From Coriaria nepalensis (taxonomy: Eukaryota; Streptophyta; Magnoliopsida; Cucurbitales; Coriariaceae): 64,000 nucleotides of DNA. The translations under genes and the position numbers were made by a program. Where the stretch lies: assembly GCA_027186245.1 (NCBI GenBank), contig CP114488.1, forward strand, positions 4,290,501 through 4,354,500. The letters are read 5' to 3'. A model generated the notes under the pieces. That model was not told the DNA's origin, ran no database searches, and saw only the letters and a program-made list of their open reading frames with translations. Shown here piece by piece: positions 36,480 to 46,839 of the stretch (positions within the stretch are counted from its first letter, which is position 1; each line of letters starts with the position of its first letter).

Positions 36480-36830
36480 AATGACCCATCTGGGATATGC
36501 ACTTTGACGAGTCTAGTACCAAACACATGTTAAGAGCTAAGATCTCGATTAATTCGCCAGAAAGCGTACATAGTACACGATCCTTCTAGCTCAATTTCTC
36601 TTGCATGAATAATCATGCCAAATACAATGACTTGATTATAGGCTTGGAAATTCTGCTGGAACTCGGCACCTCGCACATAGTAATATTTGGCAACTCTCTA
36701 TTGGTAGTCAAACGGATATCCAAATGTTGGAAGTGTACCAACCTCGGATTAACTGGGTATTTTACCGTAGACATCCAATTCTTGGAAAAGTTTGAAAATC
36801 GACATTAAACCATATCTCCCGATCTTTCAA
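36480..36830 (+). pseudogene. Gypsy RNase H remnant
   Basis: MHFDESSTKHMLRA (36497-36540) matches the first RNase H block, where the family has FDGSS. 36605-36808 then gives NNHAKYNDLIIGLEILLEL and VIFGNSLLVVKRIS, the E and D blocks. This is the archaeal-type RNase H of Tat elements. Confidence 0.7.
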
Positions 36831-37099
36831 CACCAATGCAAACGGTATAGCAAAGTTAGCATCCGACCTAAGTGTTCTAAAGGGGTTTTCTATGAAAGGG
36901 GTTATTTATAAGAGGAATCACCTAATTCTTACTTCTAGGTAGGTCGAGTTCTCAGTCTTTAACTTGAAAAATCTAGATGTAGGTGATTGGCATTCATGTC
37001 TCATCCAACCTTCAAAATCTAAATAGGATTTATTTGGTTAAACTCCACTGACTAGCTCTCTACTATACTTTAATAGGGACATAATTGTTTCGGCGAGAG

Positions 37100-37960
37100 C
37101 ACGATGACTTGCTTCTCAGATGCCTTGGATTCACCAAAGGTGTGGAGATCATGAGGGAGGTCTAGTGGAATCTGTAGATCTTATTAAGCCAAAGGAAAAA
37201 GGTGTTGGTTGATTAGGCGGCATGACTTTTATCGGCTTGTGAAAAATGCGGACCAATCCAGAAGCATCCAGCTTTAGAATTTCAACCGATCATAACACAT
37301 TGGCCATTTAGAGGCTGGGCTATTGACGCGATAGGTCAGATATACCCCGAGTCGAGTAAGCATCATACACAGATGCTTGTCGCAATAGATTATTAAGTGG
37401 GTCGAGGATGTACCACTAAAGAGATTAACATATCTGTGGGTCATCAAGTTCTTAAAGGAACTGATTAGTTATAGGCGTGGGGTCTCGAGGACCATTATTA
37501 CCGATAATGCCATCATTTTCTGCTGAATTCTTGGAAGAACATGGCTTTAAATCGGTCACTTCGACACCTTACTATGCTCAAGCTAATGGTAAGGCCGAGG
37601 AAACTAATAAGGTGGTGATCAGTCTAATTAAGAAGATGATTAAGCAGAATCTAAAATTGTGGCACGACCTCCTATAACCAACCATATGGGCTTGCAAAAT
37701 GACACATAAAACCGGTACATCTACTGGATTGTACTATTTAGTATATGGTCATGATATTATACTCACTATGGAAATTCAAAAAAAGCCTCTACGGATTGCC
37801 CTACAAAATGATCTAACTCCCCCAAGTACTCTGATTCAATGCATATTGAGTTCGAGGACTTAGAAGGAGAAAGATTGGATGCGTTGAATGTTTTGATGGC
37901 TCATAAAAATAGAGTTGTTAGAGCCTACATAAAAAGGGTAAATGCTAAGTTATTTGTGAT
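37100..37960 (+). pseudogene. Gypsy integrase remnant
   Basis: SACEKCGPIQKHPALE (about 37215-37280) retains the CxxC of the N-terminal zinc site. PFRGWAIDAIGQIYPES carries the first catalytic Asp. 37477-37677 contains FLEEHGFKSVTSTPYYAQAN and GKAEETNKVVI with the Glu block. Stops and frameshifts occur between them. Confidence 0.82.
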
Positions 37961-39735
37961 CACACACCTAGTCTAGATGGTGCTATTACCGATTAGATAA
38001 ACATGTGTGTCGAAAGTCTATGGGAAGGGAAAATCTTCTAGTTAAGGATATTATTATTAGCATTACTAATGCAAGACCCATGAGTCATACCTTCGCCAAA
38101 GCACCGAAATCATAGTCGCCCGATAGAGGATTCCTAACACAGAGAGCAACTACATTTGAAACTATCAGGAAATGAAGTTATCTTCCCAATGGTAGGCCAC
38201 TCAAAGAAAAATATTTGAGGAGGAGGACAAAAATTTTTAAAGGAGAATAGGTTTGAAGAGGGGGGACCCCTTTTTATAGAAGCCTAACAAGGGCCAAGAT
38301 CAGTCGAACACCATCAATTGGTCAACCATGCATGGTTGACTGTTGGACGCGATTGGCCAAGTGACCGACATGCCCACAGAAGGGATAGGCCACCTGGACG
38401 TAAAATCTGCTTTAGGTGCGAATTTTTGAGTTTTTTTTCTAGATTTTCTAAAAATATTATTGTTTCGGTCGGATTTGAAAGGATTTAATGCAAATCTTAT
38501 CATTATACGTGGGTGAAATTCGGCCGATTTTATGCTAATTTAATCTATTTTAGTCTATATTATAATTTTTTTAATTTTGATTCCAATTCAAATTTAAATC
38601 CTGGGTTACTAGAATAAAAGAAATATTCGGCTTATAATAGCCAAATTATGGATCAAGAAGTGCAAAAAGGGTGGTCTTTATTTGTTAGGCTAATTATACT
38701 AAAATTGGTCGGCAATTAAAAAAATAATAATAATAACTAAATAAAAAGGACATGCTTATATGCCGTTCATGGATAAAGTTTGGAGAATTTCCTAAAGGCC
38801 GCTCCAAGCAAGGTCAAGACTTACGAGAATCTCCGTAGATGTCGCTACTGTATCCTGGTGTTGTTGAACCCTGGGTTAACCTTGAGATATCTCCTTCACC
38901 ATCTCACTAGTGTTCTAGATCAAATCATGACAAATCCCATGGCCATCGGTAACCAATAAGTGAACATCAGTTCATCGGATCCTAAGAGTTACAACTCAAT
39001 CTTTCAAATCAGTTATCTAGGCCCTTCGATTATCTAGGTCGATAATTGTTTATATTAGTTATTCTGCTCGAAGTGCTCATGAGCGGCTTTGATCAAAGAT
39101 TTCCTTTAATCCATTGTCTGCAATGTTAGGTCATAGCTAGCTAAAACTTTTGTAGCTCCACATTGGCTTCAGAATGCTTCCTATGAAGAGCAGTAAGTTG
39201 CTTGATCTTATCACCAACCTTCTTGAATCTAAGTCTTACATGATCAGATATTTGGTTAGAATAGACTATATTGTCAAGCTTTATCAAGACCTCTTCAAGC
39301 ATAGAGTCTATGCACACATAAGTTATTCCTTGAAGTAGAAAGGTTGATAGCTTGATCTTGAATGAATGACACATTTGCGTGAGGGGGATTGGGTACCATG
39401 TGATCAGTCCTAGATGATAAAGCATTTAAATGATCAATCATTCTGAGGTTTGATCAAAGTCTGAACCTTTGAACCTACTAGTAGCTGCATTTATGCCAAG
39501 AGAGTCGGGAAGATGAGGAGAAGCGGGTAATTGGAGAGCTATATTATTTTTTGATCAAACTTCACAAAAGGAAGAGAGTTCATAAAGATCACTATTAGCA
39601 CTTGACACTGATTCATATATCTTTTATTAGGGATGACCGAATAAAGGAGAAGGGGGCCTAATATTTATGGAGGCATCTCGTCCTTTGTACATCATATTTT
39701 TTGGGTATTTAATAAAACATACAAAGGGGAACACT

Positions 39736-40160
39736 TGTTGATGCCAAAATTATCATTTTGATAAATATCAAATGATGTGGAAAAAGACCTAAAAGAAAAT
39801 AAGGAAATCAGTCAAGTAAAAGACAAAATAGGCTTAAAAAAAAGGCCATGAAATCATTTACTACCCCTTGGAGCGGTCAGCCGTGGGTGATTCACCGGTA
39901 ATATGGCCCCACAATCGAATTAGCCGTGCGGCCACGATTTTCTTTTATTTTTAGTCATATTTGTTGTTTTTAGGGGATTTTCAGAAAAGTAGGAAGATAT
40001 TTTGCATGGTTCAAGAGTACTCTAGTAGAGTAAGAAGATATTTTTACCAAATCTATGAGTATTTGTCAAATCGAAAGTTTTCCTCCGCAAAGAAAAAGTG
40101 AAGTTTGAATAATTCAAAGGAATTTCCAGCCAACCCAAGGGTCAGATTACAAAGAAAAAA
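39736..40160 (+). repeat. Right LTR of the Gypsy element, 3'-truncated
   Basis: It follows a purine tract (ACAAAGGGGAACA at 39721-39733) and starts TGTTGATGCCAAAATT. Its second half matches 30338-30600. The match stops at about 40160. Confidence 0.6.
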
Positions 40161-42560
40161 TATAATGTCCATTTTAAATGTGCCATAGTTAGAGTAATAT
40201 AGTATTATGAGTTCTATAAGAGATATACTTAAGTCGTTATAAAAGTGAGGTTTTCGTATTGTAAAAGTTAAGATATAAGATAAAACTTTACATAACCAGC
40301 AATAGTTCCAAGCATGTTTGGTTTTAGGTAATTAGAGTATAAACCTAATGAATACTTTGGTAGCTTAAAACTATGCTTTATTTATAATATTAACTCCAAA
40401 ATTACAAAATGAAATTCTAACCCAAAAGCCATTATAATTAGTGGGCCAAAACTTATCTTTTATTACCAAAGTGGCCCAAAAGTATAAAATTAGTCCAAAA
40501 CTTATATTAATTACTAAATGACCCAAAACTATAAAACATGACCTAAGAACACAAAAACCTAATGGGCCAAATTGTATTTTATTTACTGTTGCTAACAAAA
40601 GCTCTAAACATGAAAAATGGTCCAAAAACACATGATGGTCGGCCAACCACATAGAAAAGAGGTGAAAAAAAGAGATGATAAGGATTAATAAAAAATATCT
40701 TGGTCAAGAGTTTCATAATTTCCCTTATAAACATATCATATTTTATTTATTTCCCTACAAAAACTGTGGCCCTCTGTCTCCCTCTCCTCTTCGTCTTCTT
40801 CTTCTATAATTTCATATCTTCAATTAGTAAAAATTAGCTAAAAGACAAAGGCGATACAACTTTCTTGGTGGAATTAGCAAACTATAGAATATCTATCTTC
40901 AATCTTCCATAACAGTAAGAGGCTATCCTCTTTCTATTCAAATTTTCCTACCTAAGTTGTTAATAAATATTATATGATAAGGCTGTTCTAAAGCTATTTT
41001 GAGATATTGAGTATAGTATAGAGTTAGAGTTAAGAGAAATGGTATTGTATCATAAATCATTATTAATTTCAAATCCAGAATCTAGAAAAATACATTGACG
41101 TTCGATTAGTAAGACAAATATTTAGAATCTTATGTGTACCCTAAACTTAAAACTAGATAAAAATTATATTAAGAAACTAGACTCTTTGGACTTTCTATGA
41201 AGTCTAAGAATACCCCAATATGATTTGTATAAGTCTAAAAACAAATTCTTAAAGTTCGCCTAGAAATTTGCATGATGTTAGAACATAATAAGCATGCGTT
41301 TCAATAGATTTTTGTGTTAAGAAGATGATAATATAAAACTATGATATTTAATGCGAACAAACTAAACATCTAAATCTATAAATATTTATAAGAATCAAAA
41401 CATTTGATCGATGGAAGATATTGTGTAATTTTAAAGTTGAAGTAAATCTTCAGATTTTACCATAATAGGGTAGTTACACATAAACGATTTTGAAAATGCA
41501 TAACTTGAGTTATGCAAAACGAAATGAAGTACACCATATCAATTATGAAAGCTTAGAAGGTTAGCTTTCCAATAAAATGAGTTTGATAATTTTTAAGTAC
41601 CTGTATAATAAAATAAAGACAAAAATAAAATGTTGGTCGAATAAACATACATGATTGAACGATTTTAGCATAATTGATGTTTGATAGATCAAACATGCAT
41701 ATTTGAATTTGAACCTTTTACAAGAGCTATATGACTTGTGAATAAAGGTACCATAGAAAGATCTAAGCAAGTGTGATTCACAAATAAGAGAAACGATTTT
41801 TAGAACACAACCATAAAAGAGGCAAATTTAAAAAGAGATGAATTTATAATGCATTGTCAAGAAAGTAAAAGTAAAAGAGATAGAAAATGATTAAATTTGG
41901 AGTTGAAAATTCAATAAGAGACATGTAGTAGACGGGCCTAATATTGTAGTAAATTTAAATTCAATTAGAATTATGGTCTAAAAGATACAATTATCAAAAC
42001 TTAGACTAATAGTTAGAGGAACCAGACAACTTTAAAAATTCTGCATTTGAGATGTATAACGAAAGACAAGAACCAATAAGGAAAAATAATAAGTTTTAAA
42101 TTTTATAATATATATATATGAACTTTAATAGAGTTTTTAGGAGTTTTAAATGAAAGTAATGCTTGTATTAAGAGTTAGAGATTTCATAAAGTAATGACTC
42201 ATAATAAGAATGATAAAGTAATTAGATATAAATTTAGATGTATTAATTAATAATAAATTTTATAGAAAATTTACTAAGTTAAGTTTATATGTATGCTCGG
42301 TTAGGATAATTGTTGGTCTAGGATATGAAGTTTTAACATTATAATGAGGTGTTGTCGAATTAGGTCAAATTGAGATGAGTGGTTAATCCTAGAGATATTT
42401 TGATTAGGACAGACTGAGAGAGGTCGTTGATCCTAGTAGTATTTAGATCTGGTTGGACTGAGCGGAGTCACTGATCATGATAAGGTTGACTGAGCAAGTC
42501 ATTGATCACATACTTATATTGGTCACAGATGACCACAAAGTATAGTAATGTTAGCAGCAA
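40161..42560. other. AT-rich intergenic DNA, no gene seen
   Basis: No frame has protein-like composition. A CT-rich stretch (CTCTGTCTCCCTCTCCTCTTC near 40773-40800) could be a leader of something lost, but no coding follows. At 42350-42510 there is a loosely repeated phrase (GGTTGGACTGAGC...TCACTGATCA). Confidence 0.45.
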
Positions 42561-42565
42561 TCACT

Positions 42566-43097
42566 AGCCCTCATATTTTGTGTCTGTTGGTTGGAAAAAA
42601 CCTTCCTTGGGATGGGCAAAAGGCAACGCGAGTGCCACAGGAGGAGGAGGCCTTATTCGGGATTGTGATGGAAACTGGATTGGAGGTTTTTCCCTCCACC
42701 TAGGACAGCTACTAATATATTATAGCCCTCATATTTTGTTTAAAGTTTGCTTGGGAGCGTGGCTTTAGATTTATAGAATGTGAGGCCGATGCTATTTCGA
42801 TTTACATGGGAGTGGAAAATTTATCATTAAAAGACATTCAATTGATACTGGCAAAATAGTAGAATCTCAAGCTTACTCATAACTTTCCGAGAAGAAAATG
42901 GTTATACTGATGCGCTTGCGAATTTTGGAGTTCAATCTTGCCCGATACAGCGAATTTTATACATCCTCCAAATTTTTTTGAATATTATGTTCTCTGAGGA
43001 TTCCGGTGATTTTACTACTCTAAGATCCTCTCGTCTCTCTCTTTGCTTGGCTTGTTTCCTCTGTCACCCAAAAAAAAAAAAAAAAAAAAAAAAAAAA
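42566..43097 (+). mobile_element. LINE (non-LTR) retrotransposon 3' fragment with poly(A)
   Basis: 42580-42720 encodes WKKPSLGWAKGN and GGGLIRDCDGNWIGGFSLHLG, the RNase H start of plant L1-like elements. Broken frames continue to FIECEADAISIYMG and a degraded ADALAN-type region (42905-42925). The end is CTCTGTCACCC followed by about 27 A at 43071-43097, the usual LINE tail. The 5' part is absent, as expected of truncated target-primed insertions. Confidence 0.8.
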
Positions 43098-43518
43098 CTA
43101 GACCTTTTTGAGGTTGGCACTTTGGGAAGTTCGCAGCTATTTGCACTTTTCCTTCTACTCTTTTTTTTTTTCTTTGCACTAATTTATTTTTTCTTTTAAT
43201 TACTTAAGAGCTTTACCAAAAAAAATAATAATAATAATAATTAAAAAAAAAAATAAGAGTTAACGTTAGCGTACATATAAAGGAAGTAAGGTAACAGAAC
43301 TTAACCTTTTTCTCAACACACTAGCGCCTTTTCCTTTCTCTCCGTCTAAAATAATAGATGGCTTACAGAATCTCGTTTTACATCGTCGACAGCTTTCTAC
43401 GAAACTTCAAATCAGTTCAACAAATGGAATCAACAGGAGGCATAATGAAAGTGGTCCGATGCGATAGTATCTCTCCTAAAACACCAATAAAAAATAGCAT
43501 ATTAAACTTTTTATTTTA

Positions 43519-44810
43519 TTATTTTAGTAAGAGAATATTAAAAAGAAATAAAGGGGAAGCTGATTCGCTCACAGTAGCAGAGGAAATGGACAAATAACCA
43601 GTAGAAGAAGTTGCAGACGACGGTGGCGTGCCGGAGCTCTGGCCGGTCCCGCCATCACTCGTGGCGTTTCTCACGGCATCGTTTGAGATCAAACCAATCT
43701 GGTAAGCTGGTGTACCGTCAGGTTTGAAAAGGCCGTAGTTTCTCTCCGACGCGGGTCCGGGCTTCATATTCTCGTTAAAGAGAGCAAATACGTAAATGTT
43801 CAAATCGGTGGTCGGTCTCAATGGCGTCCCCTTTTTCTGATTCATAAGCTTAATTAGGTTTCCATTATATTTCTTCGCATTATCTGTAGTCGCACCGACT
43901 TCGTCTTCGTCACCTTTCGACGGCCAACCGGTTTCTGAAATATGAACAGGGAGCTTCTTATAACCTAACGAAGAAAGAGCGGAATAAACTGCGTCGATCT
44001 GAGCGAATAGCATGTTATCGTAGTGAAGATTTGAGATCGGATCTACATTCCCTTGATTCGACTGAAATAGAACGAAATCAAGCGGAACTTGCTTCGGATT
44101 AGCCTTGTAAGCGAAGAACGGATAGGCGTTGATCAAGAACGGAGATCCTGTTTTCGCGTGGAAGTTCAGAATCGGAGCTATACAGCTGGTCAGATCTCGG
44201 CGAAAAGCTCCGGCGGACGGCGGATAAGAAGTTTCGAGAATCGCTAAAGAATGAGCGGTGGTTACAGTGACCTGTTTGTCGAGTCCAAGACTGACGAGCG
44301 CAGTGTGAACACTCTGCATCGCCGGAAGGAGATTATTGCTCAGAGTGGTATCGTTGAAGGTCAGAACCTCGTTTCCGACGAAGATGCTGGTGATCTTTGT
44401 GGACGGAAGGTGACCTTGGACGTTTGATTTCACCCAAGTTAGAGCGTTAGCGGGATCTCTCATCTTCGATAAATACTCGTTTCCAAGTCCGACTATGAAC
44501 TCGACACTTGTATTCGCAAATGCTTTAAGAACTCGTGGATCTGCATCGTAAAGCTTCACTTTCGTCGCTCCGATCGATTTCACCAGCGCCACTGCATTTT
44601 CCGGCGGAGGAAGATTGTTCGCTATCTGACCGTAGTTTACACCAATCGATTCCACCATTGCAGGATCCATAAACCCTAAAACCCCAAACTGATTTCAGAA
44701 AACAAAAACAAAAAACAAAAGATGCAGCGTATTTTAAATTTTTAATTATTAGCAGTACCTGAAAGAAGAAGAAAGAAAATAGAAGGGCAGAATCTCCAGC
44801 TGAGCTCCAT
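43519..44810 (-). CDS. Glucan endo-1,3-beta-glucosidase (GH17 family), 402 aa
   Basis: Two exons on the minus strand, 44810-44759 and 44675-43519, joined at CAG|GT...TTTTAG|GG; 1209 nt, exactly 403 codons. Exon 1 encodes a hydrophobic start (CPSIFFLLLS), a likely signal peptide. The mature protein starts near ESIGVNYGQIANNLP. The enzyme hydrolyses beta-1,3-glucan (callose) in the wall or apoplast. The GH17 acid/base Glu is at about residue 120 (FVGNEV) and the nucleophile at about 265 (HISETGWPSKG). NIYVFALFNENMKPGP and ERNYGLF are conserved. The C-terminus is Ser/Thr-rich then hydrophobic (SPLFLFNILLLK), suggesting a GPI anchor. There is no X8 (CBM43) domain. Choosing MDPAM (44670) as start would lose the signal peptide, so the upstream exon is preferred. 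Confidence 0.93.
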
Positions 44811-45180
44811 GAAAATCTGCTCTGGCTAGCTATAGCGCTGCTCTTTCGCGTTCACTAAGTTTGAGCAGTTAATGAGAAGGCAGTTTCAGATTCTTTTTTG
44901 AGCTTGATATTTTTAGAGGAAACAGAGCAAAAAGGCGGTGAGTAAGAAATTCGTTGAACCTCATAATATCTTATCATATGATAGCCTTTTTGTTTCGGGA
45001 GGCTCCTGTGTGTATTATGTACGTCGATTGATCTTTTCCAATTCAAATCTCTCTCTTATATTATCGTATCAAACTAATTCATCTTTTATTTGATGGTTTT
45101 ATACGATGGAGATGGATGATGATGATGGTAGTTACGTGTTAGGTGGGGTTAGGGGATCCAGGCAAAAGTCATATGAGCAC
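44811..45180. promoter_or_regulatory. Upstream region of the GH17 gene
   Basis: Region immediately 5' of the start codon on the minus strand. I see no unambiguous TATA box or named operator, so promoter position is inferred from the gene. Confidence 0.3.
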
Positions 45181-45620
45181 CATTCCCAACGCTTTAGGGC
45201 GGGGCTGTTAAAGCAAGCAGCCCTACTTATTCCGAGTCCAGTGAGACAGTGAGTGTTTGTTTAGGAGTTTGAATTGTATGATATCGAATAACATGACGTC
45301 GTATTATATAATACTTATATAATATATATAATTTGGGTTGCGTAATTTAATATTTTGAGATAAATTATGTCACTAAGGAGTTATTACTTATTAAGAAATA
45401 TGTAGCTAATATATTTAATCTGATCATTCATATATTTTTATTTATTTTTCTTTTCTCTCTTCTTTTCTCTTTTTTCTTCCCCTTTTTTCACATCCATTTT
45501 CTTTTCTCTCATTAGTACTCTCTTTTTATTAACGTATATTCAAAATTTTATTTTATCTTCCATCAACAAAGAATAATTTTAAGCTCATGAACTTATTAAA
45601 AATTATGAACTAATTTTATC
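45181..45620 (+). repeat. ~430-bp direct repeat, copy 1
   Basis: It starts CATTCCCAACGCTTTAGGGC. Shared phrases with 45938-46360 in the same order include CTGTTAAAGCAAGCAGCC, AGGAGTTATT, TTAAGAAA and the pyrimidine-rich block then CATCAACAAA. Copies are diverged. Confidence 0.75.
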
Positions 45621-45937
45621 TCGCAAACAAACCTAATATATTTTAAAAACTCTTGATATATGAGATGTCGGTCATAAATATATATGTCGACATGTGAGAT
45701 GTCGATTTGAGACTCAGATCTATATGTGAGATATCGGTCTGTAAATCTCATATCGACATTTCACATGCAACTCTAAGTCACAAGGCCGAGGCCCATCGAA
45801 TTGCAGAGTAACTCTAAAGGTCGAACTCTACTGGTCGAAGAGCCCCAACTTGTGAAAAGCTCTTCGACTCGTAGAGTAATTTTAAGAGCCTTCGATCATG
45901 ATTTTTTTTACCCTCCCCCCAGGCATATTTGCTTTAT

Positions 45938-46360
45938 CATTCCCAACACTTAAGGGTGGGACTGTTAAAGTAAGCAGCCTTACTTATTCCAAGTCGAGTG
46001 AGTTAGAGAGTTTTATTTAGGGATTAGATTGTATGGCGTCGAATTTCATGGCGCCTATGCAACCTGTGTAATCCGGCTTGTCTGCTACAATCCAACATCT
46101 TTGGGCAAGCCACGTCACCCAGGAGTTATTGCATGTTAAGAAACATGAGGGTTACTGTGTTTAACCTAGTGATCCATGTGTTTTTTTTTCTTCTTCCCCT
46201 TTTTCCTTCTTTTTTATTTCCTCCCCCCCCCCCCCCTCATTTTCTTTTATCTCTTTCGTACCCTCCCTCCATTAATGCACATTCGAAGTTTCATTTTACT
46301 CTCCATCAACGAATCCATTCGAGCTCACAAACTCATTTTCTCTCGAAAATACACTCTGTG
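45938..46360 (+). repeat. ~430-bp direct repeat, copy 2
   Basis: It starts CATTCCCAACACTTAAGGGT, 757 bp after copy 1. It has longer C and T runs (CCCCCCCCCCCCCC at 46224-46237). The intervening 300 bp is rich in GTCGA/GAGATGTCG-type short repeats. The pair could be terminal repeats of a small element or a tandem duplication. Confidence 0.7.
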
Positions 46361-46839
46361 CATTTTGAAAATACACTCTTTCGTCCCCCTATTCTTTTTT
46401 TTTTCTCCCTCCCTCCCCCCTCCCCTCCTCATTTTATAGTAAATTCAGAAAATTTAGGGTTTAAAATAAATTAAAATAATATGCTTAAAACAGTATATGA
46501 AACATAACAAATTACGAAAAATAACACTTAAATACTAGATCAAAACATATTGACTACTCTATGGTGAAAAGTAGTTATTTTGGCTCTCATATTATTCAGG
46601 TTATAAGTACGGATTGTAATCATAGTAAGCATTCATGCTCACACTCAGTTCTAACTGAAAGTTTGGATATTGCCTCGCTTGTGTGGTCAAATAATAGTAA
46701 TTCATTGTGCCACCTTGTTCTCCACTGGTTGGGCATTATCACAGAATGTATTCCTTTGAAAAAAAAATGAATAAATATATAAATAAAATATTTAATTACT
46801 TAAACAAATAAATAAGTACCTTAGCCTCGTCTTCTAATT

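Larger units (their letters stand above)
30338..40160 (+). mobile_element. Ty3/Gypsy (Tat-like) retrotransposon, heavily decayed, plus strand
   Basis: The ends share an LTR segment: 30338-30600 aligns with 39885-40158 (GCATGCGGCCACGG / CGTGCGGCCACGA, GAAGATATTTT, TTTTACCAAATCTATGAG, CAACCC.AAGG.TCAGATT.CAAAG). In order between them are gag (31760-32740), protease (34050-34560), reverse transcriptase (about 35080-36060), RNase H (36480-36830) and integrase (37100-37960), the Gypsy order. Stops are very frequent, often TAG where CAG or TGG is expected. The left LTR lacks its 5' part and the right LTR lacks its 3' part. Confidence 0.85.

Noticed and set aside
43358..43597. 79-residue plus-strand frame beside the GH17 gene
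   Set aside because: It overlaps the GH17 3' end in antisense and has no protein-like features beyond chance.
46133..46474. 113-residue plus-strand frame rich in Phe and Pro
   Set aside because: It translates low-complexity C and T runs within the direct repeat; not protein-like.
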